NCBI GenBank assembly: GCA_018296165.2
Contig: JACKQL020000011.1
Coordinates: forward strand, 930,001 to 994,000
From: Termitomyces sp. T153
Lineage: Eukaryota; Basidiomycota; Agaricomycetes; Agaricales; Lyophyllaceae
Length of the DNA stretch: 64,000 bases
Direction of reading: 5' to 3'
The notes beneath the pieces are model-generated. The model ran no database searches. It was not told where the DNA came from and worked only from the letters and a program-made list of their open reading frames with translations. Position numbers and translations under genes: made by a program. Shown piece after piece: positions 35,583-46,318 of this stretch (positions within the stretch are counted from its first letter, which is position 1; each line of letters starts with the position of its first letter).

Positions 35583-38500
35583 ATGGATCCAAGACGGGCA
35601 CTTTCGATGGGTGTAAACGTCGAGCATGTATCTCCGACAGAACTATACGAAGTCTTGAACGCCGCTTCCTCCCAAGACCCGTCTCAACTGAAAGCATCTC
35701 ATGAACGCCTCAGGCAAATGCTTGATATGTTTGGGACATACGATGCTTTGCATGACATCGCTGGACAGCGGATGGCTCCTTTAGCCATTCGCCAACAAGC
35801 TATCATCCAATTTAAGAACGCTGCTCTGGCTCACTGGAAATCGCGAAAGTCAGCAGTCGATCTCTCGTATTGAAGTAATCTAATATTCTTCTTTTAGACT
35901 TTTGAATGATGAACATAGAGCTCGGATTCGTAGCCGATCCTTAACTTTCCTTGACGAAGAGGATGAGACTGTGACCGCTTCTCTCGATTTACGTGCCGCC
36001 TCACTCATCTGGTGTTCTCCATTAGATCACGCAATGTAGCGAAGTAATCGTCGCCAAGATTGCACGGCAAGATTTTCCTAGTAATTGGTATGAATTTTTC
36101 TATCATTCCCTTCGCAATTGACCTTTGTCATAGGGAAAACCTCATCACCGACCTTCTTGGCATTATCGAGGTGCACTTACAAAAGCGATATGTTTCGATG
36201 AGCGAGGATCCACGGGATGTATTGACATTGAGACGAAGCGTCAAGCTATTAAACGGAATCATCAAGGAATTCGCAAGCATAAAGATGTTGAATGGTGTCA
36301 AGACAATGGCAAACGTAAGGTTCCTTTGCTGTCTATCTCCTATGTTCTTCAATTCCAGCTTGTCTCATAGCTTGTCGATTCCTTGTATCCTGTACTATAT
36401 CGGTACTATTCTCAACTTGCGCCTACCGTATCGCCAAGCACCGTGACGCCACAAACTATCCGGTCCTCCCGAATAAGCGATGACATTTTATTGTCACATT
36501 TGGTCTACAAATGCTTGGTCAAGACGACCATCTGGTTATGGAATCGGATTGACAAAGTGTCCAAGGAAGAACGAGAATTAAATCGAGCACGAGTCAGAAT
36601 GAAACTTAATTCGCGATTCGCTCCGTATGACGAGCAAATTTCTAGATCCGGGAACTTTTCGAGAATTCTGTTGTGCAGGTCAAAGGGTTGATAGAACTAC
36701 GTACAGATGTTGCGATAGGCCTGACCCAGACCAACTCAAATACGGATCCTCAAGTGCAACGGTTTATTGACATATTTACCCGACATGTTCGCGTCTTTGG
36801 CAAATTCTTTCGGCGACTACAGCAACTTTCTCCTGCTCGATTTATCGCCCTACCTATGTGCAGCGACTTGATACTCTACTACTGGTCACAAGTTGTGAGG
36901 GCGACTACAGGAGCACCGAATTTAGTCTCGGGTAAGCAAACTGGTGTTGCACAAGATTAAAGGCGAACAGTTCTTCGTAGATTCTAATCAAGCCCCATTC
37001 CCTGTTCGTCACCTTGTACAGGGCATGGTCTTATTTAAAGAGAGTCTGGCCCAATGGACTCCCAACCGTCGCGACGGCACTCCAAATGAGAATGGTATGT
37101 CATTGTTACCATTATCAAATATGAACCGATCCCCTGACATGTCTACCAGCATTATCTGAGGGATTCATCCAAAACGCCGTCGAATTACTCGTAACACGTT
37201 TCATGCCTTTGAACCCAATGGATTTGGAAATCTGGGTAGCTGATCCTGAAGAATGGGTCAACGTTGAAGACAAGGAGAACGACCTATGGGAATATGAAAT
37301 TCGAGTTCGTTTAAATTTCAAGAAGTGGATCAAAGATCTTCTGATTCTTGTCTAGCCTTGCAGTGAACGGGTCTTGTTGACAATTGCTAACATGTATCCT
37401 CAATACGTCACGCCCTTACTGGAATCTACATTCAGACAAATCACTGGTAACTTGACTTCCAAGTGCATATCTGCCACACGTTCACTAGCAATTCGATAGT
37501 ACAACCGCCTACTAAAACAGAGGATACCGATCTACAAGCGATACTTCAAAAAGAAGCAATCTATTGTGCGCTTGGTCGCTGTGCAGGCCGTTTGAAAGAT
37601 GTAATTCCTTTTGATCAATGGCTAGAACGTACGCTCGCTATCGAAGCGCAAGATACCAATCCGAAGTAAGTTTAATTTTCTCTTATCGTCACTTTCCGGA
37701 TTCTCAATATTATCAGATACCCGCTGATTAAGCGACGGATTGCGTGGTTGATCGGGAAATGGGTTTCTGACGGCTGTGCAAAACCGAATAATCTTAAAAT
37801 TTGGGAGGTCTTAGTTCACTTATTGAAGGATCGTGGCCAAGGGACGGATTATGTCGTTCGGCTAACGGCTGTTGTGGCTATCAAGGAGTGTCTTGATGTA
37901 AGTCGATCTGAGCTTTACATTAGATTTTTGTTGATAAGTTGGCAACGGCAGACTCTGGAGTTCGAAACGCCATCTTTTGAGCCGTATTTACCCACAGTCG
38001 TTTCAGAACTCATTACAATGATGGGCGAGGCAGACACATTTGAAAGCAAGCGTCGAATTGACCACACATTGAATGTCGTCATTGAACAAGTCGGTCAACT
38101 TGTGAGACAGACGTTACTTTTATGGTCTATTCATCTAAAAGTTCATCGTAGATCGTACCATTCATTGCCGTGATCACACAACCATTGCCCCAACTTTGTA
38201 TGTCACCTTATATCTCTCATCATCGCGTTCTCAAAGGTGAAAAGGGGTAGAGGCCGGTGATCAGTGGCTTTTCAAAAGTTCCTTGCTGGTAACAATGTCG
38301 AAACTCATTGAGGTTAGTGATGAGTTCTTCTGTATTCCGGTCTCACGCATCTAAATAGTCGGTAAAAGTGGAGTCCACAGCCTTGGGTGGCATTGTCGTC
38401 CCTTTGGTACGAGACAGCTTGGCTCCTGGCGTGCGTGATAACCTTGTCTATAAATCATCGCTTATTTATCGACAAGACAGGCTATCATCAATCTCGATGA

Positions 38501-39757
38501 TGATGGTCTCACGCTTTGGCTGTCTGCTCTCCAGAACACACTAACGTTAAGTAGTGTCAATGGAGCTCCTGCCCTTTTCGACCTATTCCCAATAGCAATG
38601 AATCTCTTGTCGACTAACTTCGACCTTTTGGGTACAACTATCAGCATCATTGAGTCTTACTTCCTACTTGACGCGTCAGGAATTCTGCAAGTGCGTGAAC
38701 CAAAAATCGTTAATTTGTATATATCTCATTGTTGTATAGGCCTGTAATGTTCAGCTGTTTACGGCGTTCCTCGTGGCATTCAAGAGCGACTCCACAATGA
38801 TCACGAATGCGACTAGTATGATGCGTGCTCTCAATTTGCTCCTGCAAGTAGCTCCACCGAACTTGTGGGGGGAGGCGTTACATACTTCAGGTCTCTTCGG
38901 ATACATTTTGACCACATTGATAGACGGAGAGGTAATTATACGTTGTTTCATGCCGTCTCGCCCTCGTATTCATTATACAAAGGCATCGACCATTCTGTTG
39001 ACAGAACATGTCTTATTCCTCTCGCGAGCGGCAATCGTGGACCGAAATATGCTTCTTCAGCTGATCTCTGCTACTGGGCCAGCGCATAATCTAACGGTAG
39101 ACCACCTCTACGAGAATATGTTTGATCAATGGTTCGGTAAAGTGAGAACTTTCATTTGCTAATACTGGCCGGAGGTTCATTATTGTATACATAGTTCGAC
39201 AACATGAGTGAACCGCGGTTCCGTAAACTTACTGCCATGGGTGTCGCCGCACTAGTATCCACGGCGCACCCGGAAGTTCTTAAACGACTTCCGGTAGAGA
39301 TCTTCAATCTATGGGTTGACGTATTCTATGAAATCAAGGAAGCACAGGTCGTCGATGATAGTGATGATAACAGGTATATACTATCCAAGGTGTATTGAAC
39401 ATCGTTAATCTTTTCCTGTTTCAGTCCGTCTGCACCATATAATCTGCGAAGACACTGGGAGCTCGATGAGGCACCCGTGTCTTTCTATCAAGATACACAA
39501 GGCACCCCCGAATACGACCGTCGAAAAAGCGTCTGTCTTCTTTCCTTTTTTACTGTCATGCAGACCCTGATTCTTATGCTCGTTCGTAGGTTTATGATCG
39601 TGACCCCGTTCGTACAGCGCATCTTGGCTCGTATGTTGGAACCCACATACGTGAAGCTGAAGCAGCATATGGTTCCCAGGCCTTCCAGGCGCAGTATCTA
39701 TCGAAGGCTGACCCTACTGTTCTGAGCCAGATACAAGCTGAACTGGCTCGTGTTTAA
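35583..39757 (+). CDS. KAP120: Importin KAP120 / importin-11
   Basis: Karyopherin-beta that imports cargo, in yeast including ribosome-assembly factors, through the nuclear pore. From ATG 35583 the N-terminal importin-beta domain is seen (LRQMLDMFGTYDALHDIAG, PLAIRQQAIIQFKNAALAHW). An intron from GTGACC (35973) to CATTAG (36025) restores ITQCSEVIVAKIARQDFPSN. HEAT-like helices follow: ENLITDLLGIIEVHLQKR, LRRSVKLLNGIIKEFASIK, DDILLSHLVYKCLVKTTIWL, FRKLTAMGVAALVSTAHPE. About fifteen introns interrupt it. The end reads DRDPVRTAHLGSYVG to QIQAELARV and TAA at 39755-39757. Length and order fit the family. Convergent with PEX2, 102 bp between stops. Confidence 0.88.
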
Positions 39758-39859
39758 CGGTACTTCGAGAATGTTGGCCGGCTGATCTCACGTCGTATCT
39801 TGCATATTATCATGTCGCCTTGTGAAACCTGCATCTACATTTGACTCTAGCATAGTTAT

Positions 39860-41339
39860 TCAAGTTGCCGAGCTATCTGACCATCCTGACTCGCTGTAGC
39901 TACCTATTGATGCAGATCCAGAGATGCTGGTGAACTCATAGTCACTTCCCGTTGCGTCGCTTCCTATTTCGACGATATACCGCTCTGCACTCTTAACGTA
40001 TGCATTACATCGTAGACAGGTCCATCCGAGTTCATCTTCACCAGAATCAGCGGCTTGAATAAGTCGTTCCGCTATACAGTGATAGCAGTAAATATCCCCG
40101 CATGATGTTAAGTATGGATTATAGATAGGAAACGCAGAGGGTTCCGAATCAGAGTCCATAGACGACCCTTCAATGGGTGTCGTAGTAAGTGTAGTAAAAG
40201 CATTTGAAGACTCGGAGAGGTTGAGGTTGAGTGAGGCGTTTTCTGCACAGATGGCGCATTGGTCCTGAGGAAGAGACCAATATTTGCCCCGCTTCTGGGA
40301 GGCGTCTTGAAAAGTCGAAGCATTTTGTTTCAAAGAAAGGGAGGATAAAAGGGTAAGCGGGGATATGTAGTTGATGATACGGCTAATACGCCGACGTAAA
40401 TTTCTTGCATTGATCAGTGGCAGGAGGAAGAGAAGGAATTCCTATCACCTAGTGAGAAACCATCTTTGAGAGCCAGGTCATACATACTGTGAATGCGTGC
40501 CAAACCATCTGACGGTTCATAAATTCATAGCTGACTTCACGTTTCATGAGCTGACGGGATGGGACGAGACTCATATTTAGAAGTCTGTCAGCAATAGTGC
40601 GATATCTAGTAGTTCGTGAGCACAAAAGATGAACAAATGAGAGACAGAAAACCCACGGACCTGCCATTCCACAAAAACACGAGGAAACTGGGCAAGGTCA
40701 ATAATGTGTAGGAAGATTCGAGGGATGTCAGAACATTCCAAGCCTTTCGTCGACGGTCCGACGATGGGGCATCCGGCCAAGCGGAGGAAAGAGCATGAGA
40801 GCGAAGCTTTGTGTGAATATACGGCAAAATCACAGTCAATGTTCCGTGGAGTAGGAGAATACGACGCGGAAGACCAGAAGCTAATTCGGCAGGTCAGAAC
40901 ATGCCATGGATCGAAATGTATTGTTAGACGGACGGGCAAATATCTTCTCTGGGCTCGGAGGCACACTATATTTCAGGCCTTGGAGTTTTGCACCGTAACT
41001 GGCTCCATTGTTCCAGATAGATAGTTTATACAGAATTAATTGTAGGAGTAAGGTGAGCTCGGGTTCGAAACGGACTTTGAGTGAGGCCTGGACACATGAT
41101 TGATTACTTACTGTACATGCATGAGCAATATGTCAGCCTACATTTATCAGAGAAAGCGCCTTGTGTATAGGTTCCTGGAGTGCTTGAACGAGTTCCTGAT
41201 CCAGTAGTTCTGAATCGAGTTTACCAACTCGAATGACGCGAGGATTTGGGGAGATAGTTGCATCGAACGCGTCCCGGATAGCAGATAGTTGTGGCTGAGC
41301 AGCATTCCACGCTTCCTCCCAGGGCGATGAATGGGGCAT
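39860..41339 (-). CDS. PEX2: Peroxin PEX2 (RING E3 ligase subunit)
   Basis: Peroxisomal membrane protein; with PEX10 and PEX12 it forms the ubiquitin ligase that recycles the PEX5 import receptor. From ATG 41339 (MPHSSPWEEAWNAAQPQL) the exons give VGKLDSELLDQELVQ, then ELTLLLQLILYKLSIWNNG, then IHTKLRSHALSSAWPDAP and SRQLMKREVSYEFMNRQMVW with hydrophobic membrane helices (LPSFLVFLWNGR, EFLLFLLPLINAR). The C-terminal RING finger is complete: CAICAEN, CGDIYCYHCIAERL, WTCLRCNAYVK. A Ser/Gly/Asp tail ends at TGA 39860. A second in-frame ATG lies at 41354. The conserved middle block and RING make the call firm; some inner splice sites were not fixed. Confidence 0.9.
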
Positions 41340-42368
41340 TGTGTCCTTTTGCAAATGGCAAGTCTGCGTGAATATGGGCCGGGGTCATGCGATGATCGGG
41401 TATCATATGACCCGATACAGAGTTTTCAATTTCAAATTCATGGGCAATACCATCATGGCCAATGTCTTTCACCGTGTCTATATGTTGGACAAGTGGTTTT
41501 GGGAGTCTAACCCCATCTTCATGTGTTAGATTGAACATTTTTTATAGACCTCGTTGGAACATTCCTTCCGATCATGAGGTTCTCAAGCTTTCATGTCAAC
41601 AAGTCACAGTATCTCTTATGGCAACTACGAAAGTTTCCTTCTTCCTTTCGATCGCCATTTAGACCTTCCCAACGATGGTGTCTTCCGCCCACTTTGTCTC
41701 CAAATGTACAGCAACAAAAAACATGAGCTTTGTTCAGATGACCTCGAAAGACGGCGCACAGCATTAGGTCTCGTTTTCTTCGTACAATTTCGTACAAGCA
41801 CACAAGGGTCCTGTGATTGTCTATTTCCCTAGTAACACCCTAAAATCTCAATTCGAGTCATCTATCTGACTGCTATGCGACGTCTTGCGATATTCTACGG
41901 TCATTCGACGGAACCCCCAAACCTGTGTACAAGTCATGTATTCTCGGCAAATCATTAGGCTGCTTGATTGAAGGGAATATTTTTTCCGTTCTAGGCGTTG
42001 CCTTCGTCATCGTATCGTCATGGGGAAACAAGTGAAGAAACATATGAGTTTCAAGGTGCGTGCCGACACAAAGGAGACTTACAGCTGACTCTCGTATGTT
42101 TTTTTTTGCAACGTGCAACTGTCAAGGAAAGTTGTTCGAGAAGCGACTCGATGCCAGGAACGGAACTCGTGAGCTCCGCAGCGCTGAAAATAGCAGTCTC
42201 GTGGTGGGTGCCCGAACCACTTTCCTTAACTATCAAGAATAGCTTCCGTAACAAAGGAGCACAGGATGTCAGAGCGATGTGCAACTGATCGAACCTCCAT
42301 GAGTTCATATAAAATGGTGTAAGATTCTTGTGATTCGTCACAAACCTCTCGTTTCAGATCTTATCGCT
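41340..42368. other. Long intergenic region, one doubtful minus-strand ORF
   Basis: About 1.03 kb between the PEX2 start and the HsbA start. It should hold both promoters. The only stretch with some coding character is on the minus strand at about 42100-42305 (LHIALTSCAPLLRKLFLI, then ESLLEQLSLT), but I could not link it to further exons or to a family. Other ORFs here look random. Confidence 0.35.
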
Positions 42369-43088
42369 ATGCAGTTCAAGAGTCTTCTCGTCCTTGCCTC
42401 GCTTGCTGTTTCCTCATTCGCTCAGACCTCCGTCGCCCAGGTTGAGAACGACATCGAAAATGCCATTGCACCAGAATTATCCACCCTTGTTGCCGATATC
42501 GATACTTTCCCTACCTCTGGTGAAAATCTCGTCCAGGCTCTGGTATGTGTCCCTTGCCAAGGTTACTTATGAGCAGGTATCTTATTCTTATTCAACTTCG
42601 TGTACTTGATATAGACCATTCACACCGACGCCACTAATCTCATCATTGCCTTTGCCGCTACTACAAATGACGTTAGTGTTGGTAGCTATCCCTAACTCCA
42701 CTTCCTTTCGTATTCTAATTGTTGTTTTGCTCAAGGGTGCCACTTGTCCAGGTTTCCGTCAATGATGCAGACACTATCCTGGCTGACCTTCAAGCTCTGT
42801 ATCCCTTCCTCCAGTAGGCCGCGACAGATATTGTTGCACGCAAGGCTGCCTTGGCGGCTCTTCCTCTTGAAGGCGTTCTTCCTGTTATTCAACAGGACCT
42901 TGCAGGTCTGAAATCAAACATAGACGCTTTGATGGCTGCGTTCATTGCCTGTGTTCCGGTATGTCTTTTATTGAACTTCCTTGCCACGGAAGATTGATGT
43001 CGTACAGGCGGACATCGTTCCGGCAGCTCAGGAACTTCAGTCTGAGTTTGATGGCGTGACTGCCTCTGCAATCGCTGCCTTCACTTGA
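42369..43088 (+). pseudogene. HsbA-like secreted protein, broken by an in-frame stop
   Basis: Small secreted protein of the hydrophobic-surface-binding type, a family that in Aspergillus helps enzymes settle on hydrophobic solids. MQFKSLLVLASLAVSSFAQ is a clear signal peptide. The mature part fits the family: ENDIENAIAPELSTLVADI, then IHTDATNLIIAFAATTNDV, VNDADTILADLQAL, ARKAALAALPLEGVLPVI and QELQSEFDGVTASAIAAFT before the TGA at 43086-43088. Introns have normal signals, one with a GTTAGT donor. In the third coding exon, near 42815, the codon after FLQ is TAG, consistent with one C-to-T change in a CAG; the frame is otherwise open. It borders the transposon nest. A sequencing error or readthrough is possible. 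Confidence 0.75.
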
Positions 43089-43593
43089 AGACGCAGAAGC
43101 TATATTCGAGACACTCTCTCTTGCTTACTGTAAGTGCGCTGGAAGATTGGACTGTCGTTTATTTACCTACTTATATCAAGAAAACTGGATTCTTTTCAAT
43201 ATAACGTTTCCGTTTATACTGTCTCAACAGGTGAAACGGCGTTTTGTACCCTGTCAAAATGGATATAATTCCTGTTACTATACTAGTGCGCTAGATAACG
43301 AGACAATGTGCCCATTTCGAAGCAAACGAACTTCCGTATGAATTGAAGAAAATAGTTGGGCAAACTTAAAATTATCACCCAGTGGTTATTTGTATCAACT
43401 ACTTCATGCCATCTATATATACAAGCTATGGTCTGTGCCTTTGGCATGGGCCTGTAGCACTTGCCAAGTCCCAGACCCAACCTCACTTTGCTTGGTTAGG
43501 TCTTTGTATTTGATAATTTAATGCTAAGTCCCAGACCCAACCTCACTTTGTTCAGTTAGGTCTTTGTATTTGATAATTCAATGCTAAGATCCA
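43089..43593. repeat. Boundary DNA with a 60-bp tandem duplication
   Basis: Spacer between the HsbA-like gene and the first transposon layer. From about 43466 to 43587 a 60-bp unit starting AAGTCCCAGACCCAACCTCA occurs twice head to tail with a few substitutions, each ending TTTGATAATTTAATGCT or close to it. No ORF is supported. Confidence 0.65.
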
Positions 43594-44558
43594 TGTCATG
43601 ACCCATCCCCAGACCTCTGGACTTCTCTCTGAACAATCCTAACACCCCAGCCCAGAGTACCCACCAATGCCCCCTCAACCCACTCCAACCTTTGTTCACA
43701 CCCAGCACCCACCCTGGCAAACTCTGATGCTCTCCTGGCAAATCCCAATGGCCCCCTAGCAGGCCCCATCACTCTCCTGACCCCCATTGAGCTCCTGGGT
43801 ACCTCTAACACTCCTCCTGAACCCCAGCATATGTTACAGACCCACACCAATGTGTCACCATGGCCTGCGCAATCAGAACTGACACCTGTCAAACCCACAT
43901 GGCCCTAATGAGCCCTGCCATCAAACCCACAATTCTCACAGGAGGTCCAGTAGCCAGTATTTAAGTCATAGAGTAATATCAGTTATGGTAGTCTTGATAT
44001 TACTTATGTTTGTGCTCCATTTCTGTCTCGTCTCTAGCTTCTGTCTTGTTGTTCCAGTCTCCATCTTGTATCATCTTCAATTTCATTTTGTTCTCATCTC
44101 TATCTTGCCCCAACTCCATCTCATCTCATTCATCTCAGTTTCCTTTTGTGTGTGCCTGGTTTCTCTTGACTCTATTTCCATTGTAATCTCCATTTTTATC
44201 ATTGTAACTCTGTACCTTGTATCTAACCCCAGACCTTGCTCTATGCTTGGCTCCAGAACTCATCAACCATACCTGATCACCCATCAACCCCCAGTCCCAG
44301 TCTTGTTGCTCATGTGATCCAAGTAATCTCACCTTCCAAGTATCCACTCCTGAACTTGTACCTGACACTCCCCAAGCTTGCCCCTTACTCACACCTAGTC
44401 TTAGCCTTCCCTAGATTTCCCTGGACTTCTCTGAACTTACTTGGACTGCTCCCCCAAAGTATCTAATGTTTGGAAACCACTGGAATACAGGACATAAGTA
44501 CAGGACATTGTATCTGCCTAGTAAGGACTTGCCCAGTTGAGCTGAGCCCCTGTGGTCA
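43594..44558 (+). mobile_element. Outer LTR element (family B), left part of its 5' LTR
   Basis: Begins TGTCATGACCCATCCCC and runs to the Ty3 insertion point after GGTCA. Its reverse complement matches the solo LTR at 44916-46068 closely at both ends (CAGGGGCTCAGCT against CGGGGGCTCAGCT, and AGTCCTTACTAGGC in both). The missing end of this LTR, GCAGAACCTGACA, appears at 61730-61742 after the Ty3 element, followed by TAGTATCAAAACTC, which resembles an initiator-tRNA primer binding site. Differences from the intact solo copy are mostly losses of CpG, so this is the older copy. The element continues beyond the window, so its outer duplication cannot be checked. Confidence 0.7.
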
Positions 44559-44784
44559 TGTCAGGAGACATCCCACTTGGTTCCCCTTCTCCTCCTCCAG
44601 TTCTTGTCATATTTCCCCCACTATAGTTTTCCTTCATTCTCCTTCCTTTTCCCTATCTATTGGTCCTAGTTTCAGCCCTCAGACTGCACCAGTTCTCTGT
44701 CAATAATTCAGACAAGTGTGGCCCCTTTGACACTGCCACCAGCTTATGTAACTGCTGACCAATTGCTGACACATCACTTCTATC

Positions 44785-44794
<10 letters not shown>
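44559..44794 (+). repeat. 5' LTR of the Ty3-type element, left fragment
   Basis: Aligns base by base with 61273 onward (AGTTCTTGTCA, CTATCTATTGGTC, CAATAATTCAGACAAGTGTGG, GCTGACCAATTGCTGACACA shared) with a few, mostly transition, differences. It stops at TCTATCTTTTTTCTCT, where the non-LTR element is inserted. Confidence 0.85.
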
Positions 44795-44824
<30 letters not shown>

Positions 44825-44915
44825 GAGTAGCAAATACAGTGGGAAAGAACTACGCCCTTGGCGTGTTCCTCTCATCTGCTGGCTGCTCACCTGGGATCAA
44901 AACCAGGTTCCATAC

Positions 44916-46068
44916 TGTCAGGTTCCGCTGACCCCGGGGGCTCAGCTGCACTGGGTGAGTCCTTACTAGGCGGGCGTGATCCCCTTGCACTGGCACATAG
45001 ACACTCGAAAGCGCTCTGGACACTGATTGCTTGTGTGGATAGTTGGTGGGATGTGATCCGGCAGGTCTGGGAAGGCCCGGAGAAGTTGGATTGCGAGGAA
45101 ATGGGACGGGCTTGGTGGGGTTCAGGCTGAAGACCATATGGGAGATTTGTGGACGCGAAGGGGTAGGAGGCTACATGATCAATGGGAGCGGAGCCGGGGT
45201 TTGATGGAAGATCAATTGGGGTTGATGGAGTCTGGGACCGAGTAAAGAGCAAGGTTTGGACCTGGTGAAAGAGTGTCAGGATTTGTAATTGTAATCGCGG
45301 AGTTTGTGGGGTTGTTAAGTTTGAGGAAGACTTGGGCACAACGGTCAGATGGAGCCACTGAGACAGCGTCAGACAAAATGAAATGGAGTCCATATGGAAC
45401 AAGAGTAGATTCGAGTGGAGATACAAAACAATAACGAGAATGATAACGAAATGGAGACAAGACAAGACCAGGAGACTGAGATAAGACCAGGAGACTGAGA
45501 TAAGACCGGGAGGTTGAGAGTAAGGAAAACAAAACATGAAACACAAGAAGGAACCAATCAGACCATAGGTAACGTTAAGCAATTATCAAGACTAGAGTAT
45601 GAAGAGCTACTCGACGTCTTGTATACTGACTACTGGAGAACTTCAGAGTACGTTGGCTGCAGTGGCAGGGCTTGGCGGAGCTCGACAGAGTGGGCAGGTG
45701 TCAGTTGCAATCAAGGGTTGGGCCATGCTGATATGTTGATGGGATCATCTGGGAATGCGAGTCGCCCCAAGGTTGTTGGGATACTTCGGAATGGGTCAGA
45801 GAAACCAGGGTGTTGAGTTGATGATGAGTGGCAAAGATCAGGAACAGCAGGGGCGGTTCTCGGGGTTCGGGAGATCTAGGGTAAGTGTCAGTGGCTGCAG
45901 AGAAGGCGTCGAAGTTGGCCAGGGGGCTGTCGGAGTTAGCCGAGGTTGCATTGGGGCTAACCAAAATAGGTGCGGGGCATGGGCGGAAGTTCGGCGGAGT
46001 GTCGGGGGTTCTGGGGAATTGGGATGTTGCTGGATGATGTGCGGGGATCCAGGGGACGGGTTGTGACA
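44916..46068 (-). mobile_element. Solo LTR, family B, in the LINE 3' region
   Basis: 1153 bp, reading TGTCAGGTTCCGCTGACC at the left and GGGTTGTGACA at the right on the plus strand, flanked by perfect 5-bp duplications CATAC (44911-44915 and 46069-46073). Removing it and one CATAC rejoins LINE 3' sequence. Compared with the outer family-B LTR it retains many CpG sites. Orientation is minus, because in the outer copy the primer-binding-site-like sequence follows the AACCTGACA end. It contains short tandem repeats near 45467-45515 (GACCAGGAGACTGAGATAA). Long ORFs inside it are not genes. Confidence 0.85.
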
Positions 46069-46318
46069 CATACTGGGCAGCATCTATTTTGGCTCCTTGA
46101 GGAAATGCCTTTACACATGTATGTGGGACTCAGCTCCTCTATCCTATACCAGCTCTTGAATCCTGGCTACTACCCACTAAAACCCTGCATGATGTCACCA
46201 TCTGTGACCCTTGCCATTTGCTCTTATTGATTACACACGTGCCAATCCAAGTATCTAGCATTTGAGATATGGGGATTGATTTCTTCCCCAGTTTCCTATT
46301 TGTCAGTTTGAAGTCTAG

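Noticed and set aside
44794..44823. Poly-T run taken as a simple repeat or a terminator
   Set aside because: Its place directly between a target duplication copy and LINE 3' sequence identifies it as the poly(A) tail of the minus-strand LINE.
44887..45582. 231-residue minus-strand ORF rich in Leu/Ser
   Set aside because: It lies across the family-B solo LTR, has composition of low-complexity DNA with short tandem repeats, and is not in the related LTR at 43594. Not a gene.
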